Assembly: GCA_016165875.1 (NCBI GenBank)
Contig: JABBOT010000007.1
Coordinates: 13,609,806 to 13,673,805, forward strand
Direction of reading: 5' to 3'
Origin: Acanthopleura granulata
Lineage: Eukaryota; Mollusca; Polyplacophora; Chitonida; Chitonidae
DNA: 64,000 bases
Shown: positions 35,121 through 46,600 of the stretch, piece after piece
Numbering within the stretch: position 1 is the stretch's first letter
Layout of the letters: every line of letters starts with the position of its first letter
Notes under the pieces: generated by a model
Databases searched by the model: none
The model's input: only the letters and a program-made list of their open reading frames with translations
What the model was told of the DNA's origin: nothing
Translations under genes and position numbers: made by a program

Positions 35121-35323
35121 GCCAATCAAAACGTCTGTTACAGAACGTGCAGACGCCAGGCCTGGCCACAGATAACTTCAAGGTGTGGTCGGAAACGAAC
35201 ACCTGTTGACGTCGTGTTGTACTCCGCGGTCACCGCTACGGCCAGAAAACACTATCTACGTTGTATAAATGTATTAAGAGATAAAATCCGTGTCAGACCT
35301 CTTGTTGTTTCAGTGTGTTAAAG
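35121..35323 (+). promoter_or_regulatory. EFH3 promoter and non-coding first exon
   Basis: CCAAT at 35122-35126 and a TATA box TATAAAT at 35264-35270; transcription probably starts near 35295. The first exon ends at 35323 (AAAG|GTAAGA). The block is conserved over about 200 bp with the EFH4 upstream region, including CAAAACGTCTGTTAC, GAAAACGAACACCTGTTGAC and AAAACACTATCTACGTTGTA. Confidence 0.8.
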
Positions 35324-35738
35324 GTAAGATTTTTTTCTTATTAAATGGTGGTTCCTTGCTTATTGGAAACTCACTGAGGACTTTGCTAAGGTTATATTCG
35401 CCTCACAGAACTTTTATTTTCATAAAATCTTAGCCATATATTAAAAAAAAAATTATGAAAAAAAATATAGGGCCATAACGATTATCTGAAAGCCAGACAG
35501 CTTCCTGCCTGTTTTTATGTAACCCACTTAAATATGTGTTGTTTTGAGAGATTTACCGGAATTTGGCAAAAATAGTTCAAAGAGAAAAAAAGGTATTACC
35601 AGTGACATAAAATATAATTTCAGAGCTGTAAAGAATATACACTGACTTTACATGTATAGAGTCAACTGAAGATCCGCCAATTAGAATATAATAGACTTGA
35701 GACTGAATTGTTTTCATTGCAGACCGCTCCTGTCCACA

Positions 35739-38700
35739 ATGTACTCTACTCTGGTTGTCTTTTCGCTATGCCTGGTTGTCTCCTTGGGGTGATTCTCATT
35801 TATTATATTTGTTCCTTAAAAGAGTTGGATGAGGAAGTCATGTTAGGCCATTATAGTAGCATCGTGTGAACGCTGCACCATCTAATGATGCCGCGACGCG
35901 TAAGCTAAATACGCACCGCTTTACCATCGCTTTTAGCATCGTCAGCTACATCGTCATACTGCCACCCGTGCTTTAAAATAAATCATATTCAGTACGATAG
36001 TTCTGAATATACTTTCATCGAAAACGTCATATTTCGATGTGAAATTAAATCCACCAAATACCCTTTACAGGCAGTTCTTTAACAGGAAATTACAAATGTG
36101 GTGCCATTTTCCAGACTGTCAAAAAGCATTTGAAGTGGCGCTAATTCATGGTAGTGCATTTTTACCCTGTGTAAGTTAATCATCACGATATATTAGCTGG
36201 CTTCTTTATCTGTGGCAACAAAGCTGAATAGATCACAACATCGTCTGACAATGGCATGGAGCGATAGGCCGATAGTAATAAGCGATGACAAATCTAACGC
36301 ACAATGGTGCAAAGCGATCACACGATGATGCAAGGCGATGATATGACGGTACGAATTAAGCGATGATACGATGGCATGGAACACTGATAAGACCACCATC
36401 GCCTCGTACATTAAATAGAATTTTTATAACCGTTTTGCATGTATGCCTTTTATGGAAAATGTCCGATTTTGAGAAAATGATAAGATACATACACTGTATT
36501 GTTGGTGTCGTACAACAGGGCAAATTTTACTTGGGTCATACCATTATTTCCACAGGGATGATTTCAATTATGTCAGGTATCTATCTATAGAGTACGGCGA
36601 TGAAAAATGTGGTAAATATTTACTACATTGCACGCTACCAACTTCTTTGGCCTCCATCTATACCCCATAATCCCGTCCGAAATTATCTTTATGTTCTATA
36701 TACATGTATGTCCTTGTTTCAAAATAATGCATGCGAAAGAAATCACACATGAATGTTAGTACTATACTAGAACGATAGTAACATCATAATTATGCGTTTA
36801 AACTTCAGAGCAGCTCCCCATGACAGAATCGCCAAGATTTTCAAAGATTTCGATGTAAACGGCAATGACCTGGTCAGCGATGTGGAAGCCAAAACATTCT
36901 TTACCGCCTACAAGCATGGTAGCTATGACCGTTATGCGTAGAACAAGAGTGCCTAAACTCTGGGACCTACTTGCACGAAGCCCCCTTAAGGTAACTACAT
37001 GTAGCATGGTGACGTTCAGTGACCTAAAGGGCTGGTTGCCGTGGGATTTACATGCTCGTAACCTTAAGAGGGCTACGTACAAGTGCGTCCAGGCCCCAGA
37101 ATCACAAAGCTGTCTTGTAGGTAAGCCTCTCCTATTGATCCTGAAATTAGATTTAAACTTTACACGCTAACTGTCAGTCTTGTCATGAAAGTCTAAGACA
37201 ATTAATCCTGGGTATTTCTAAGGTGAGTCACAATTTTTGCGCAGCACAGTGTTTTAAATTAAGACTATGGCCAAACTTATGTCTAAGGTATTTTTTGAAT
37301 CCTGGGGTCTGAGGTATTTATTCAACATTCCTTCTGTACGCCATAAATATAGTGAATGTGGATGAATACCACACACCTTTATTGCAGTCATTATCATATG
37401 ACCTTATTCCAGTATTAGAGGTTATAAAAAAGTTATATCCGTGTAAAATAATTTCTTTTTTTAAAATACTCATCGAAGTAACTGCGGCAATGCTGTTTTT
37501 CCTAATTTCTGACACAATTATGTTAGTATACAAATTTATTAGCATTGCCTTAGAAACCAAATACTTCTTGATCAATTAAATTATATAAGTTATACCAGCG
37601 TCTTGTGTGATATTACGTCGAGAAGATTAATATTTTCCCGAAGGGCCGGTGGAAGTATTGATCTTTGAGACGAAGTATCAGGATGAATACACACGCAACA
37701 CGCGCGTATAACGAATTTATCACAATGAATATCACAATACTGATACTTCGGCCTAAACACGCCTGATGTCACGGCTCACTCGATGAGAGGAACATAATCT
37801 CACTCAATGCGCAGACAAAAAAAAAATACTTGCCTTAAGTTGACTGTTGGATAGCCAAATTTTATTCAATTTGCCTAGGTTTGCAATTTAAATGTGTCGA
37901 AAAGATGCTGCAAGAAACTTTTCTACGTGTTGGTTGCTGTTAACTGCCGAATCGTTAGAACTTTTACCAAAATAGAGGCCAGAAAAGTTACTGATTCGTA
38001 CATTGCTACAAGTGTTGCTATCCTTGACTACATGGGGATACAGAAAAAACATCAAAGGCGCGAGACTGTATTGCTTGCCTGTTTTGCTAATACGGTAGCC
38101 TGTTCCAGGCAGACAGACCAATCATAGGCCTAGAATTTTCTCTGAATTGTGATATTATATCAGGGGGGAAACTGGGGAAATCCACATGATCTGAAATTAA
38201 ATCTCATAGAGCACTATATATGTATATCTCGATATAAATATACGCATTCCTCTCCCACTGTATAGGCCTGTGTTTCTACGTCTGTTCCCTCATTACAGCT
38301 CCTGCAGACACTTTCGTCACGAAGGCCACGTTTGTGACTCGCTGGATGCAGAAATATGGCGACTCGCGTTTCGTGTCCGAGGCTCTTTACGATAAGATCG
38401 ACATGAACGAGGACGGTCTGCTAACAGACGCTGATATTCCCATCTTCTACTCCCATGTGGACAGGAACAGTAAGTCATTCTGGGAGAGAGAGAAGAAAAA
38501 AAATAGTAGTAGTTACTGAGTAGTTATTGGGTGAAACCGGCGGAAGATGGTATATTACATCCACTGTCCAGACTCATAGACGAAGAAACTACGGATAGAT
38601 TTAACTACATGTATGTATGTACATGTGTGTTTGTTTGTATACTTTCGTTTTACGTCGCACTGAACAATTTTCAGGCACATGATGACGAAATCTACATCTA

Positions 38701-39663
38701 AATCTACAAGTGCACATGAAGGTGTGATTCGATTCTCCCCAGCCTCCAAACGATACGATCGATCTGGTGCACTGACCGGTGCCTCCTTGGCCTAGCGGTC
38801 AGCGCGTTAGCGCAGCACAATGACCCAGGAGCCTCTTTCAAATGGGGACGCAGTGAGTTCAAGTCTAGCTCATTTCGCCTTCTTCTCCGGCCCCACGTGG
38901 GATGCATGGTCGTGGGTTTCGTCCGGACCTTGTCCGGTTTCTTCCCAACATAATGCTGGCAGACTTCACTGAAGTAAAACATCAATCAAATAAGCAAAAA
39001 AATAAATGAACAAATACAGTGACCGGAGGCTAGCGGTCGAAACATCTATATTACAGACGGGGTACAGAGTATCATTGAGACAGGACTGAAAAATCTGTGC
39101 AACACTCTATTCACAGAAGGGAGTGCGTGTCCCCCCCCCCCCAAAAAAAAAACGGAACGTTTGCTAGACTCCATAATGCCGGCCGCCGTCGAATAAGTGA
39201 TATATTCTTGAGTACGGCATAAAATACCAACCAAATAAATAAATAAATCATATATATATATATATTGGACCACGGATCTGTTTTATTTTGGACTGCTGTT
39301 CTCTTCCAGAAAACGGAATCGAATGGAATGAGTTTGAGAAAGTCTTGCTTGACGTAAGTATAAGTTATTTTAGTCCGATACTGCACATGCTAACAGAATT
39401 AAATCAATATATTTCATTTCAGAAACTATTTCCAATGGCTTCTGTTGTCTTTTTCATTAATAACAAAAACCTGAGGCTGCTCCCAGCTTTTCTTAATGGT
39501 GAACTTCTTTTATGAATTTAAACGTGTTACTCATTCATTGCGACCGTTCCCCCTTATTATAACAAACCCAAACATCTCTGCACTTTTTTTCATTGCCGTA
39601 CTAACTTGTAGAGGCTATATATTTACATTCTGTCATTTTCAGTGGTACGCCGAGTTGGAGTAG
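35739..39663 (+). CDS. EFH3: secreted small EF-hand protein (5 coding exons)
   Basis: Coding exons 35739-35788, 36809-36918, 38299-38469, 39310-39353 and 39643-39663 total 396 bases (131 aa); the ATG exon begins at 35723 after a CAG acceptor. A signal peptide (MYSTLVVFSLCLVVSLG) is followed by mature AAPHDRIAKIFKDFD. EF loops: DVNGNDLVSDVE, DMNEDGLLTDAD and DRNKNGIEWNE. The first loop has Asp at position 6, the second ends in Asp, and the third is 11 residues. The C-terminus is WYAELE. It is closest to EFH4, sharing the promoter block, UTR exon, signal-peptide length and C-terminus, so the two are a recent duplicate pair. Acidic, small and secreted, it is probably an extracellular calcium buffer or matrix component; that role is inference. 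The poly(A) signal is at 39761-39766. Confidence 0.88.
35870..36410. repeat. Possible fold-back element rich in GCGATGAT/ATCATCGC words
   Basis: The left part (35870-35975) is rich in ACCATCGC and GCATCGTC words; the right part (36220-36405) is rich in the complementary GCGATGAT and GATGGCA words, with about 240 bases of ordinary sequence between. All lies in EFH3 intron 1. Boundaries are uncertain. Confidence 0.45.
38780..39008 (+). mobile_element. SINE, near full length
   Basis: Head GGTGCCTCCTTGGCCTAGCG, A-box-like TCAGCGCGTTAGCGCAGC, B box GTGAGTTCAAGTCTAGC, tail AATCAAATAAGC. In EFH3 intron 3. Confidence 0.85.
39166..39264 (+). mobile_element. SINE 3' fragment plus TA repeat
   Basis: Terminal block CCATAATGCCGGCCGCCGTCG..TTCTTGAGTACGGC and (AAAT)n, followed by (TA)n at 39250-39265. 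It ends 46 bases before EFH3 exon 4. Confidence 0.8.
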
Positions 39664-39760
39664 AAGTGCTGTAGTGAGGAGAGTTTGGTATTCTTGTGTC
39701 GAGCATTGCTCAGAAGGCCCCTACAAACGACCCCTTATCATGTACAAATACATACACACA

Positions 39761-39766
39761 AATAAA
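39761..39766 (+). terminator. EFH3 poly(A) signal
   Basis: AATAAA about 100 bases after the EFH3 stop codon. Confidence 0.75.
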
Positions 39767-40371
39767 ACCCGGTATCAAAACTGATTTATACAACCTTATG
39801 TTTTCTGACATGGCTAATGAGAAAAATACCTGCTCCAGCAAAGCGCAAAGTTAGTCTAAATATTTCTAGAAACAACCCATTCAGGTGTCGGTGACATTTT
39901 AATTTCAGCTCACGTAGAGCTGTCTGTTATATTTCATAGTTATCCTTGTACACAAAAGCTCTCAACGGAATGTTTTGGTTCTGTGAGATCAATTATTATC
40001 TGAAAAAAAAAAAACGAACAAGGGGCTAGGTGTATGTCTTGAAGGCAGGTCCTCAACTAATGTCAATTCAACTTTGAGCTACAGCCATTTACATGAGAGA
40101 GTGGTCTTAAGGGAATTAATTCAGTGGGTTCCGATTCTTTGTGCATGGTTGTATTCAAATCAGGTACAGTTCCCCTCCAGACACAGTCGACACCTGTCCA
40201 AATGGCTCTAAATAAGACTAGAAAGCAAGAGAAAATGCTATGGTGATGTCTTAAGTGAATGAGCTGGCCATTTTTGGCCAATTAAGCGCTGTTTTACCAA
40301 AATTTGGTATAAAAGTATAAAAGTCTCATCCATAATGTACTCGGCAACGACAGTGACAATTGCATGATTGC

Positions 40372-40525
40372 CTCCGACCACAAGGCAGCATGGCCGCCGT
40401 CGTTTAGGTGAAGTATTCTAGTCTACAGCGTAATTTGCCAGAAGTTGATGGTTTATGCCGAGCACTCCGGCTTCCTCCATTGATAAAACTAACCGCCACC
40501 GTGAAAGTGAGATCTTTTGTAAGGC
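40372..40525 (+). mobile_element. SINE tail followed by a second-type SINE fragment
   Basis: GCATGGCCGCCGTCGTTTAGG..CTACAGCGTAA is the end of the common family. 'GCCGAGCACTCCGGCTTCCTCC' (40457 on) resembles the piece at about 25640, suggesting a second, rarer SINE type. Assignment is tentative. Confidence 0.5.
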
Positions 40526-40700
40526 AACAAGCAAGAATCAACTAAATCAATTTATCCTTAAAGTCGTAGATGTCGGGCCATTGTGGGCTTTCAATCGCCC
40601 GCTATTATACATGCTTAGGTATATACATGCGGGTACACAGTAGCGAGAGAAAAAGTAATATACAACGAGCAGACAGAAACATTTCACGGTACCATTGGAG

Positions 40701-40890
40701 ATTTATTTATTTATTTATTTATTTACTTACTTACTAACTGATTGGTGTTTTACGCCGTACTCAAGAATATTTCTCTTATACGACGGCTGCCAGCATTTTG
40801 ATGGGAGGAAACCGGGCACAGCCCGTGAGAAACCTATGACCATCCGCATGTTGCTTGCAAACCTTCGCATGCTACAGCTGGAGATAACCC
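40701..40890 (-). mobile_element. SINE copy lacking its head
   Basis: Minus-strand copy starting with the (ATTT)n tail and GGTGTTTTACGCCGTACTC, ending near 'CTACAGCTGGAGATAACCC'. Confidence 0.8.
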
Positions 40891-41089
40891 TCAAACTAAT
40901 ATGCACAAATCGTTATATATTAATCATGTGTTGTATGAAAATGAACCACAAAGTGACAAATCTCTGAAACAGTTTAGATATATTACGAGTTCATTAAGTA
41001 ACACATGTGACTATGGCTCTAAACCTTAATTTCTAAACCTTGAACAAGAGACTGCATCAAGTAGCAGGCCTATTTGAACACCATAAATC

Positions 41090-41960
41090 TGGCAAATACC
41101 CAGGGGCTGCAATTCATGTTTATAACATAAAAGTGATCCATAACTCTCACGGAATACTCTCTCTTATGGGTCATTTTCACAAATAAGTACAAAAACATCT
41201 CTTTGGCATTTTGAAATAGTTACATAGAACCTTGTCAGTTAAGTGTACTATTAAATAGTAAAAATAGAGTTCGCATGCTTTTCTATGAAATATCATAAAT
41301 TCAGTCAAATTCCAACTGATTTAATAACATATACACTGATGTGAAGATAAATTTAACTTTACCATTAGCATGGTAAACGTGACATGAAGTCTGGTAACTT
41401 CTAATAAATATTTAGTACTCACAAAGGTGCAGAATTCAAAAAAAAAAAAATGACCACAAATTACAAACTTTGTGACCTTCTCTCCCTCTCTCTCTCTTTC
41501 TCTCTTGAGAAAAAGGATCCATGTTACGATAAGCATTTAATGAGTGTGTACTTTATATATAAACTGAGTTGAAATTTTGCATTCATGTGTCTCCTAAATG
41601 CTGCAGTCTCTGTTTGTAATATATGTGATCTCTAACTCTCACAGCACACTGCCTCTTATATTTCTAGCAAAGAGAACAGTTTGAGTGACCAAATTAGTTA
41701 CCTAATATGTGTATAATACTGCGGAGTAACGGGATATGAGGCCTTAAATTTTCAGGTTTGCCCGCAAAATGCTCTGTTTTCCGGCAGTATTTCTGTTATA
41801 TTCCCAATGTATTAGATAATATTGCAACACTAAGATGATCTGCCAGTTACTGGGTATATAATTTCTTTTTGAAATAAGTTAATAATCACATAAGGTTTTG
41901 TATAGAAGAAAGAAAAACCATGTCGGTGCAGAATTCAAAAAAAAAAAAAAAGAAAAGGTT
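41090..41960. repeat. Divergent tandem duplication, offset about 490-500 bp
   Basis: Shared landmarks: AACTCTCAC at 41142 and 41634, and GTGCAGAATTC followed by an A run at 41427 and 41926. Other parts align poorly. Confidence 0.5.
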
Positions 41961-41972
41961 TTCACGCCATTT

Positions 41973-42065
41973 TGACGTCACCAGCATTATGACGTATAAC
42001 GCTGGCGGAAAAGAATTTCGTAGTTCAACCCGCGGTGTCGGAAGCATGAGCTGTTTGTGACGTCG
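41973..42065. promoter_or_regulatory. CRE-like sites upstream of the kinase gene
   Basis: A perfect TGACGTCA at 41973-41980 and TGACGTCG at 42058-42065, about 310 and 230 bases upstream of the kinase TATA box. A further perfect TGACGTCA is at 42677-42684 in its first intron. Binding by CREB/ATF factors is inferred from the consensus. Confidence 0.45.
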
Positions 42066-42289
42066 TGTGGTCAACATCATTGTAGACCTACGGGGAAACG
42101 TTCAGTTGAATTTCTAACGACTTTTGTTTTTCATCGGTTGTTCTTTGGGCCGTGCCTAACCAACGAATTAAAACATCAAGAAAAAACAGAGCGTGCTATT
42201 ATTTTTACGTTAAGATTCTTAATATTACGGTAAAGGCAGACGAGATGCTGACAGTCCACCCTGGAGATGACAATGAGACAACCCTAGCC

Positions 42290-42461
42290 TATAAAAGCGC
42301 GTTTGTTTACGTTACGCTTTCTAGACAACGTCGATTCTTTCCACGGAACAGATGATGACGAATGATATATCGCAACGCGATGAGAAGATGACTATACAGT
42401 GCCTGAGGGCTATCACAGGATAATGGAGCAAGACGTACAGCTCCACAGAGGCCTCAGTCGA
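42290..42461 (+). promoter_or_regulatory. Kinase gene TATA box and non-coding first exon
   Basis: TATAAAAGC at 42290-42298 places the transcription start near 42320. The presumed first exon ends at 42461 (CAGTCGA|GTAAGT). The next exon begins at 43541 after the acceptor TTACAG and contains the CDS. Confidence 0.55.
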
Positions 42462-42583
42462 GTAAGTGCATAGCCTTCGTGGTTTATTGTTTGTCTTGTA
42501 AGTAGACTGCTATAGTTAAACGGATTACTGTGTTGATAAACTTAACTTGCCAGGCAGCGTTTGCTTCTCGCCTTCACCGATCC

Positions 42584-42602
42584 TTGTGACGCAACGTCAC
42601 AA
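42584..42602. repeat. 8-bp palindrome around CAA
   Basis: TTGTGACG CAA CGTCACAA: two TGACG half sites in inverted orientation, in intron 1 of the kinase gene. A second hairpin (stem 42776-42785 / 42796-42805) lies downstream. Confidence 0.7.
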
Positions 42603-43553
42603 TTGCCTATGGCTCCATTCGCTTCGCCTTTCCTCTATAGATTTTACCATTGCTGAACATGGTACCAAGGAAATAATGACGTCACAACAGAATATGATTG
42701 GATGTTTACAGTGATCAAGGAAGATTGTGACGTTGAAATTTACACCGTCTTTGTCTTTATATTATTTGTGGCATCACAAAGGTTGACGCCTCGCCCAACC
42801 TTTGTCACATAAATATATGTACCTTTCGTAAAGCGACACTAAACAGCTGATCCCAGCCAATCCACATCTCTACTCAGTGTGACATGATTGTTATGATAAG
42901 ACATTTTCCATTAACTGATTTACACACACAACTCTTAAGCGTCTCTCAGTGTGAAATATCATATCATGAAAACTTTTCATCACGTTTCTGTTTACATATT
43001 GGAAATGGTAGATTTAAAAAAACCCATAACAACAAAAGACAAAGAAAAACAGAATACTGACTTGACCCGCAAACTCGAATGCATATGTGTTGAAATTAAA
43101 GCATGTTTTACGAACACAGTTATGTTTGTTCCCTCAAAGGGAATCTTTATATGTTATACTTTTACAGCAATTAAAGCTGTAAGAATTCATTTATTTACCG
43201 ACGTGGTAATGATACAAGTTATAATTATTACTAACCAAAATTTGGCTTTAAAATGCAACTTACAACAACTTACGATTATTGACTCAGAACATCCATTTTA
43301 GCTGATGCCTGGTATACAGATGCGTGCCCGCACGAACACGAGGATTTACCTTAAAAGACCTGTTTACTTATATCTGCGGTTTGTTTCTACATTTATCAGC
43401 AAATTTAAATTAACAAATGACAATATTTATGCATGAATGAAATACCATGGCTTAACTTCATATCGGCATAAAATTTATGAGAAAACAAATGATATATATA
43501 ATGGCTTAGAATTAGACCGTGTTATTTCTTTCGGTTACAGGAGGTCCTGAGGC

Positions 43554-43689
43554 ATGGGTTACTACCTAGGGTACGTAACCTAGCCAGACATTTTGCCGAC
43601 AGGTCAGTAAACTTATGCCATTCAGCACTATGCTGTTCAACCAGTTCCTCGCCCTCTCGTGGCATCACGAAGACAATACAACAGTCTAA
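43554..43689 (+). promoter_or_regulatory. Two upstream ORFs in the kinase 5' leader
   Basis: uORF1 at 43554-43583 (9 codons plus stop) and uORF2 at 43615-43689 (24 codons plus stop) lie in the coding exon before the main ATG. uORF2 stops seven bases before that ATG. Confidence 0.6.
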
Positions 43690-43696
43690 CGCCACC

Positions 43697-46600
43697 ATGG
43701 CTAAAGTTCTGAGTGAGTCTTACCAGAGCCTATGTCTGCCACAGTTTATGGCTCCTGAGGAGGCCTCGCCCCCAATAAACACCCTTCGGTTAGTTCATAC
43801 GCCTGCAACGATGAAAGTTGAAAGTTACTTGGACTCCCCAGAGGATGAACAACCAAGTACTTTGGCACGAATGAGTTCTTCTTCAACTTCCACAGATGAA
43901 CTCCATTACGGGCAGCCCTGCCAAACCACTAATGACCTACCGGTACCACCAAAAGACCAGGTTGACTCATCAACATTGGACAAAGACTTGGTAAAAACCG
44001 TAGATTCTGCTACTCAGTACGAGACGGTTGAGGTTGACTTGGTTCCCCGTCATTGTCCGGTGACTGATGTCAAACACACCACAACATTTAGTACGCAAAT
44101 TCCCCAACTAGCAACAGCGTCCACCCAAGCTGATATGAAAATGATCTCCACAGGCACTCAGGACAGTCAGGAGACAAAGGATCTGGCTATCCAAGCCACC
44201 AACGAAATGACGTCAATGGGGATTCAGTGCGCACACGAAATGTCAAGTGCAGCAACACAGGCTGGGCCATTAGTACAGTGTGCTGAGGTGCATGCCGTGG
44301 CGGACATGGCCAATTCTGCAACACAAGCCGTTGTACAAACAAGAAATAGCAGCGCCCAGGCTGTCCGTGACACGAAGACCCAGGGCACCCAGTATGAGCT
44401 TGTCTCCATAACCACGTCCACCCAAACTGAGGAGCAAAGTCAGACCGAGGACACTAACCCAGCTGACTTGTGTGAAGAAATCGTTTGTCTTGTCCAGAGA
44501 TACATCCACAACAGCTCCACCGATGTGGAAGATAAAGTTCGGCGGTTTTTGTATACAATGGAGGATACGTACAAGGAAGAGCCTCAAGACCCGCCCTCCG
44601 AGTCTCATCCTCTTTGCCATACGCCATCGGAAAATATGGTACCCTCGGATCAACAGGCTCAGAAGTCAACCGTCAGCCGTGAAGGCCCTCAATCAAAAAC
44701 TAAAGCTCTACCACAGACGGCTGATCGACATGGGCAAGATTATTCTGGACTTATGCGTCAGCAAACGCGTGAAATTGCCATCGAGAGGAAGGGTCCAGGA
44801 CATACCCAAAGTCTGACAACAGTGTTGTTAAAAACAGAAGACACTCGTGAAAAAAGGCGATACAAAGATGAAGACATTGCAGGAAATGTTGAGCGATCTG
44901 TACACAGCGGCCAGTCAGGAAGCAGCCCGCTCACCCAACAGATACCGTTCGGATTGCGTCCAGAGAACTTCCCCAACTTAAACGATGGTGTTAATGATGT
45001 GGAGGGCTTGCCTATTGGTTATTTCAACACTCTGGAAGACATTACCTCATTTTGGCGAGAATCTTCATCCGGTCAAACAACAGGACAGAACATTCCAGGT
45101 CCTGAGAGCAGCAAAGAGCCTGGTCAGTATATACTTCCAGCTGACGAGCTGAGATCACAGGCATGCAGTGCCTTCAACAAGCAGGACGATCCGACGGTAA
45201 CCCATGCACAGTCGGTCACACTAGTCTGTGGTGCAGAGTCAAGAGACATTTGGGGAGAAATTGAAGAGGCCATGGAGGGATGTGGAGAACCTGAAGTCTC
45301 CTACCTGCCAGAGGAAGCATCAAAGGGGGAAGAGGCAAATAGCCCCTACAGTCACAGAGACATCCCTCTGCCAGGCACTTACTGGCTAACCGAATCCCTC
45401 AGCATCCCATGGTTTTTCCTCGCTACTCGCGAGATGCCCGACCGAAAAGATCATGCCCTGTATTTACGGGGCGGTGTCAAAAGTGAAAGTGACAAGGACC
45501 GCACCACGTACGATTTTGATTGGGAGGAAGCTGTTGACATTAGCAAAACCTGCGAGTTAGCTCCAAGACCGAGCGACAATTGTGGAAGTCGGCACAAAGA
45601 CTTGCCACAGCATGTTCCCGGCTTTGCAGTCCAACTAAATCAGCTTCTGCAGCAAGTACAGGGCAGTGCGAGAGGACTTGCTGCCTACTATCGGCAATTT
45701 ACAGAAGTCGCACAGTATACCAACATTTCTTCCTGGGAATCTTTCACTATTGTCAGCAACGAAGAAACGAAGGGCAGCAACTCATGCAATAGCAATATGA
45801 TCGCATCAGATGACGCTGCACCGAGTGTGATGCACGTGGAAGACTTTCTGGATGCACAACATACACCAAAAACGTGTGATATTGAAGATGAGTGGGTGAA
45901 TGTACATGAAGTAAACATTATTCCGAGCAACACTCAGGCAGGTCAGAAGAGGTGTGCGAGCCGTGCCACAACCACCCCACGTCAGGTTAAAGGGTTAAAA
46001 GAGGAAGATGGAGCAGTTGGTGGTCTTCCTGCGGAATACTTTCAGCCGAGATTCTACCAAGATGGTCATGGATACCAGGTTCCTGACATCGAAGTACCGT
46101 TTGTCAATAAAGATGACACTGAGGTGCAGCTGAGGGATGACGGGTCCAAGTGGATACTTGGGACAGGATCATTTGGCACTGTCGAGGCGGCATTTTATAG
46201 ATCCTCTGAGGGCCCTATTGTAGAGGTGGCGGTAAAGAAGTGCCTCCGAGAAGACCGCGACGCAGTCACAAGAGAAGGAAAGATGATGCAGTTCCTGCAG
46301 AATACTGGTGTCTTTCCCAAATTTTATGGGTTTATGGACACTGACGAAGGCAGCCAAGGGGCCATGTGCCTCGTGTCAGAGCTCTTCGGAAGAGGAACTA
46401 CACTGGCTGACATAATGCATGGGGTTGGATACTGTTTAGAAGCAAACGATTGGATGAGCATTTGTATTCAGCTGGCGAATGGCCTTCGGAAGATCCACGA
46501 AATGCAGGTAATTTTCAGCGACCTCAAAGAGAACAATGTCTTGGTTGACATCACTAGAGGCCCTGTCGTAAAGTTCATTGACCTAGGCATTTCCACATGT

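Larger units (their letters stand above)
39767..42289. other. Intergenic region between EFH3 and the kinase gene
   Basis: No gene is recognised. It contains a SINE tail and a second-type SINE fragment (40372-40525), a minus-strand SINE (40701-40890), a divergent tandem duplication (about 41090-41960), and CRE-like sites close to the kinase promoter. Confidence 0.5.

Noticed and set aside
42951..43301. 116-codon open frame upstream of the kinase CDS
   Set aside because: It lies inside the inferred 5' UTR intron and has no recognisable domain.
44270..44653. 127-codon minus-strand open frame inside the kinase gene
   Set aside because: Antisense shadow of the TQ-repeat coding region.
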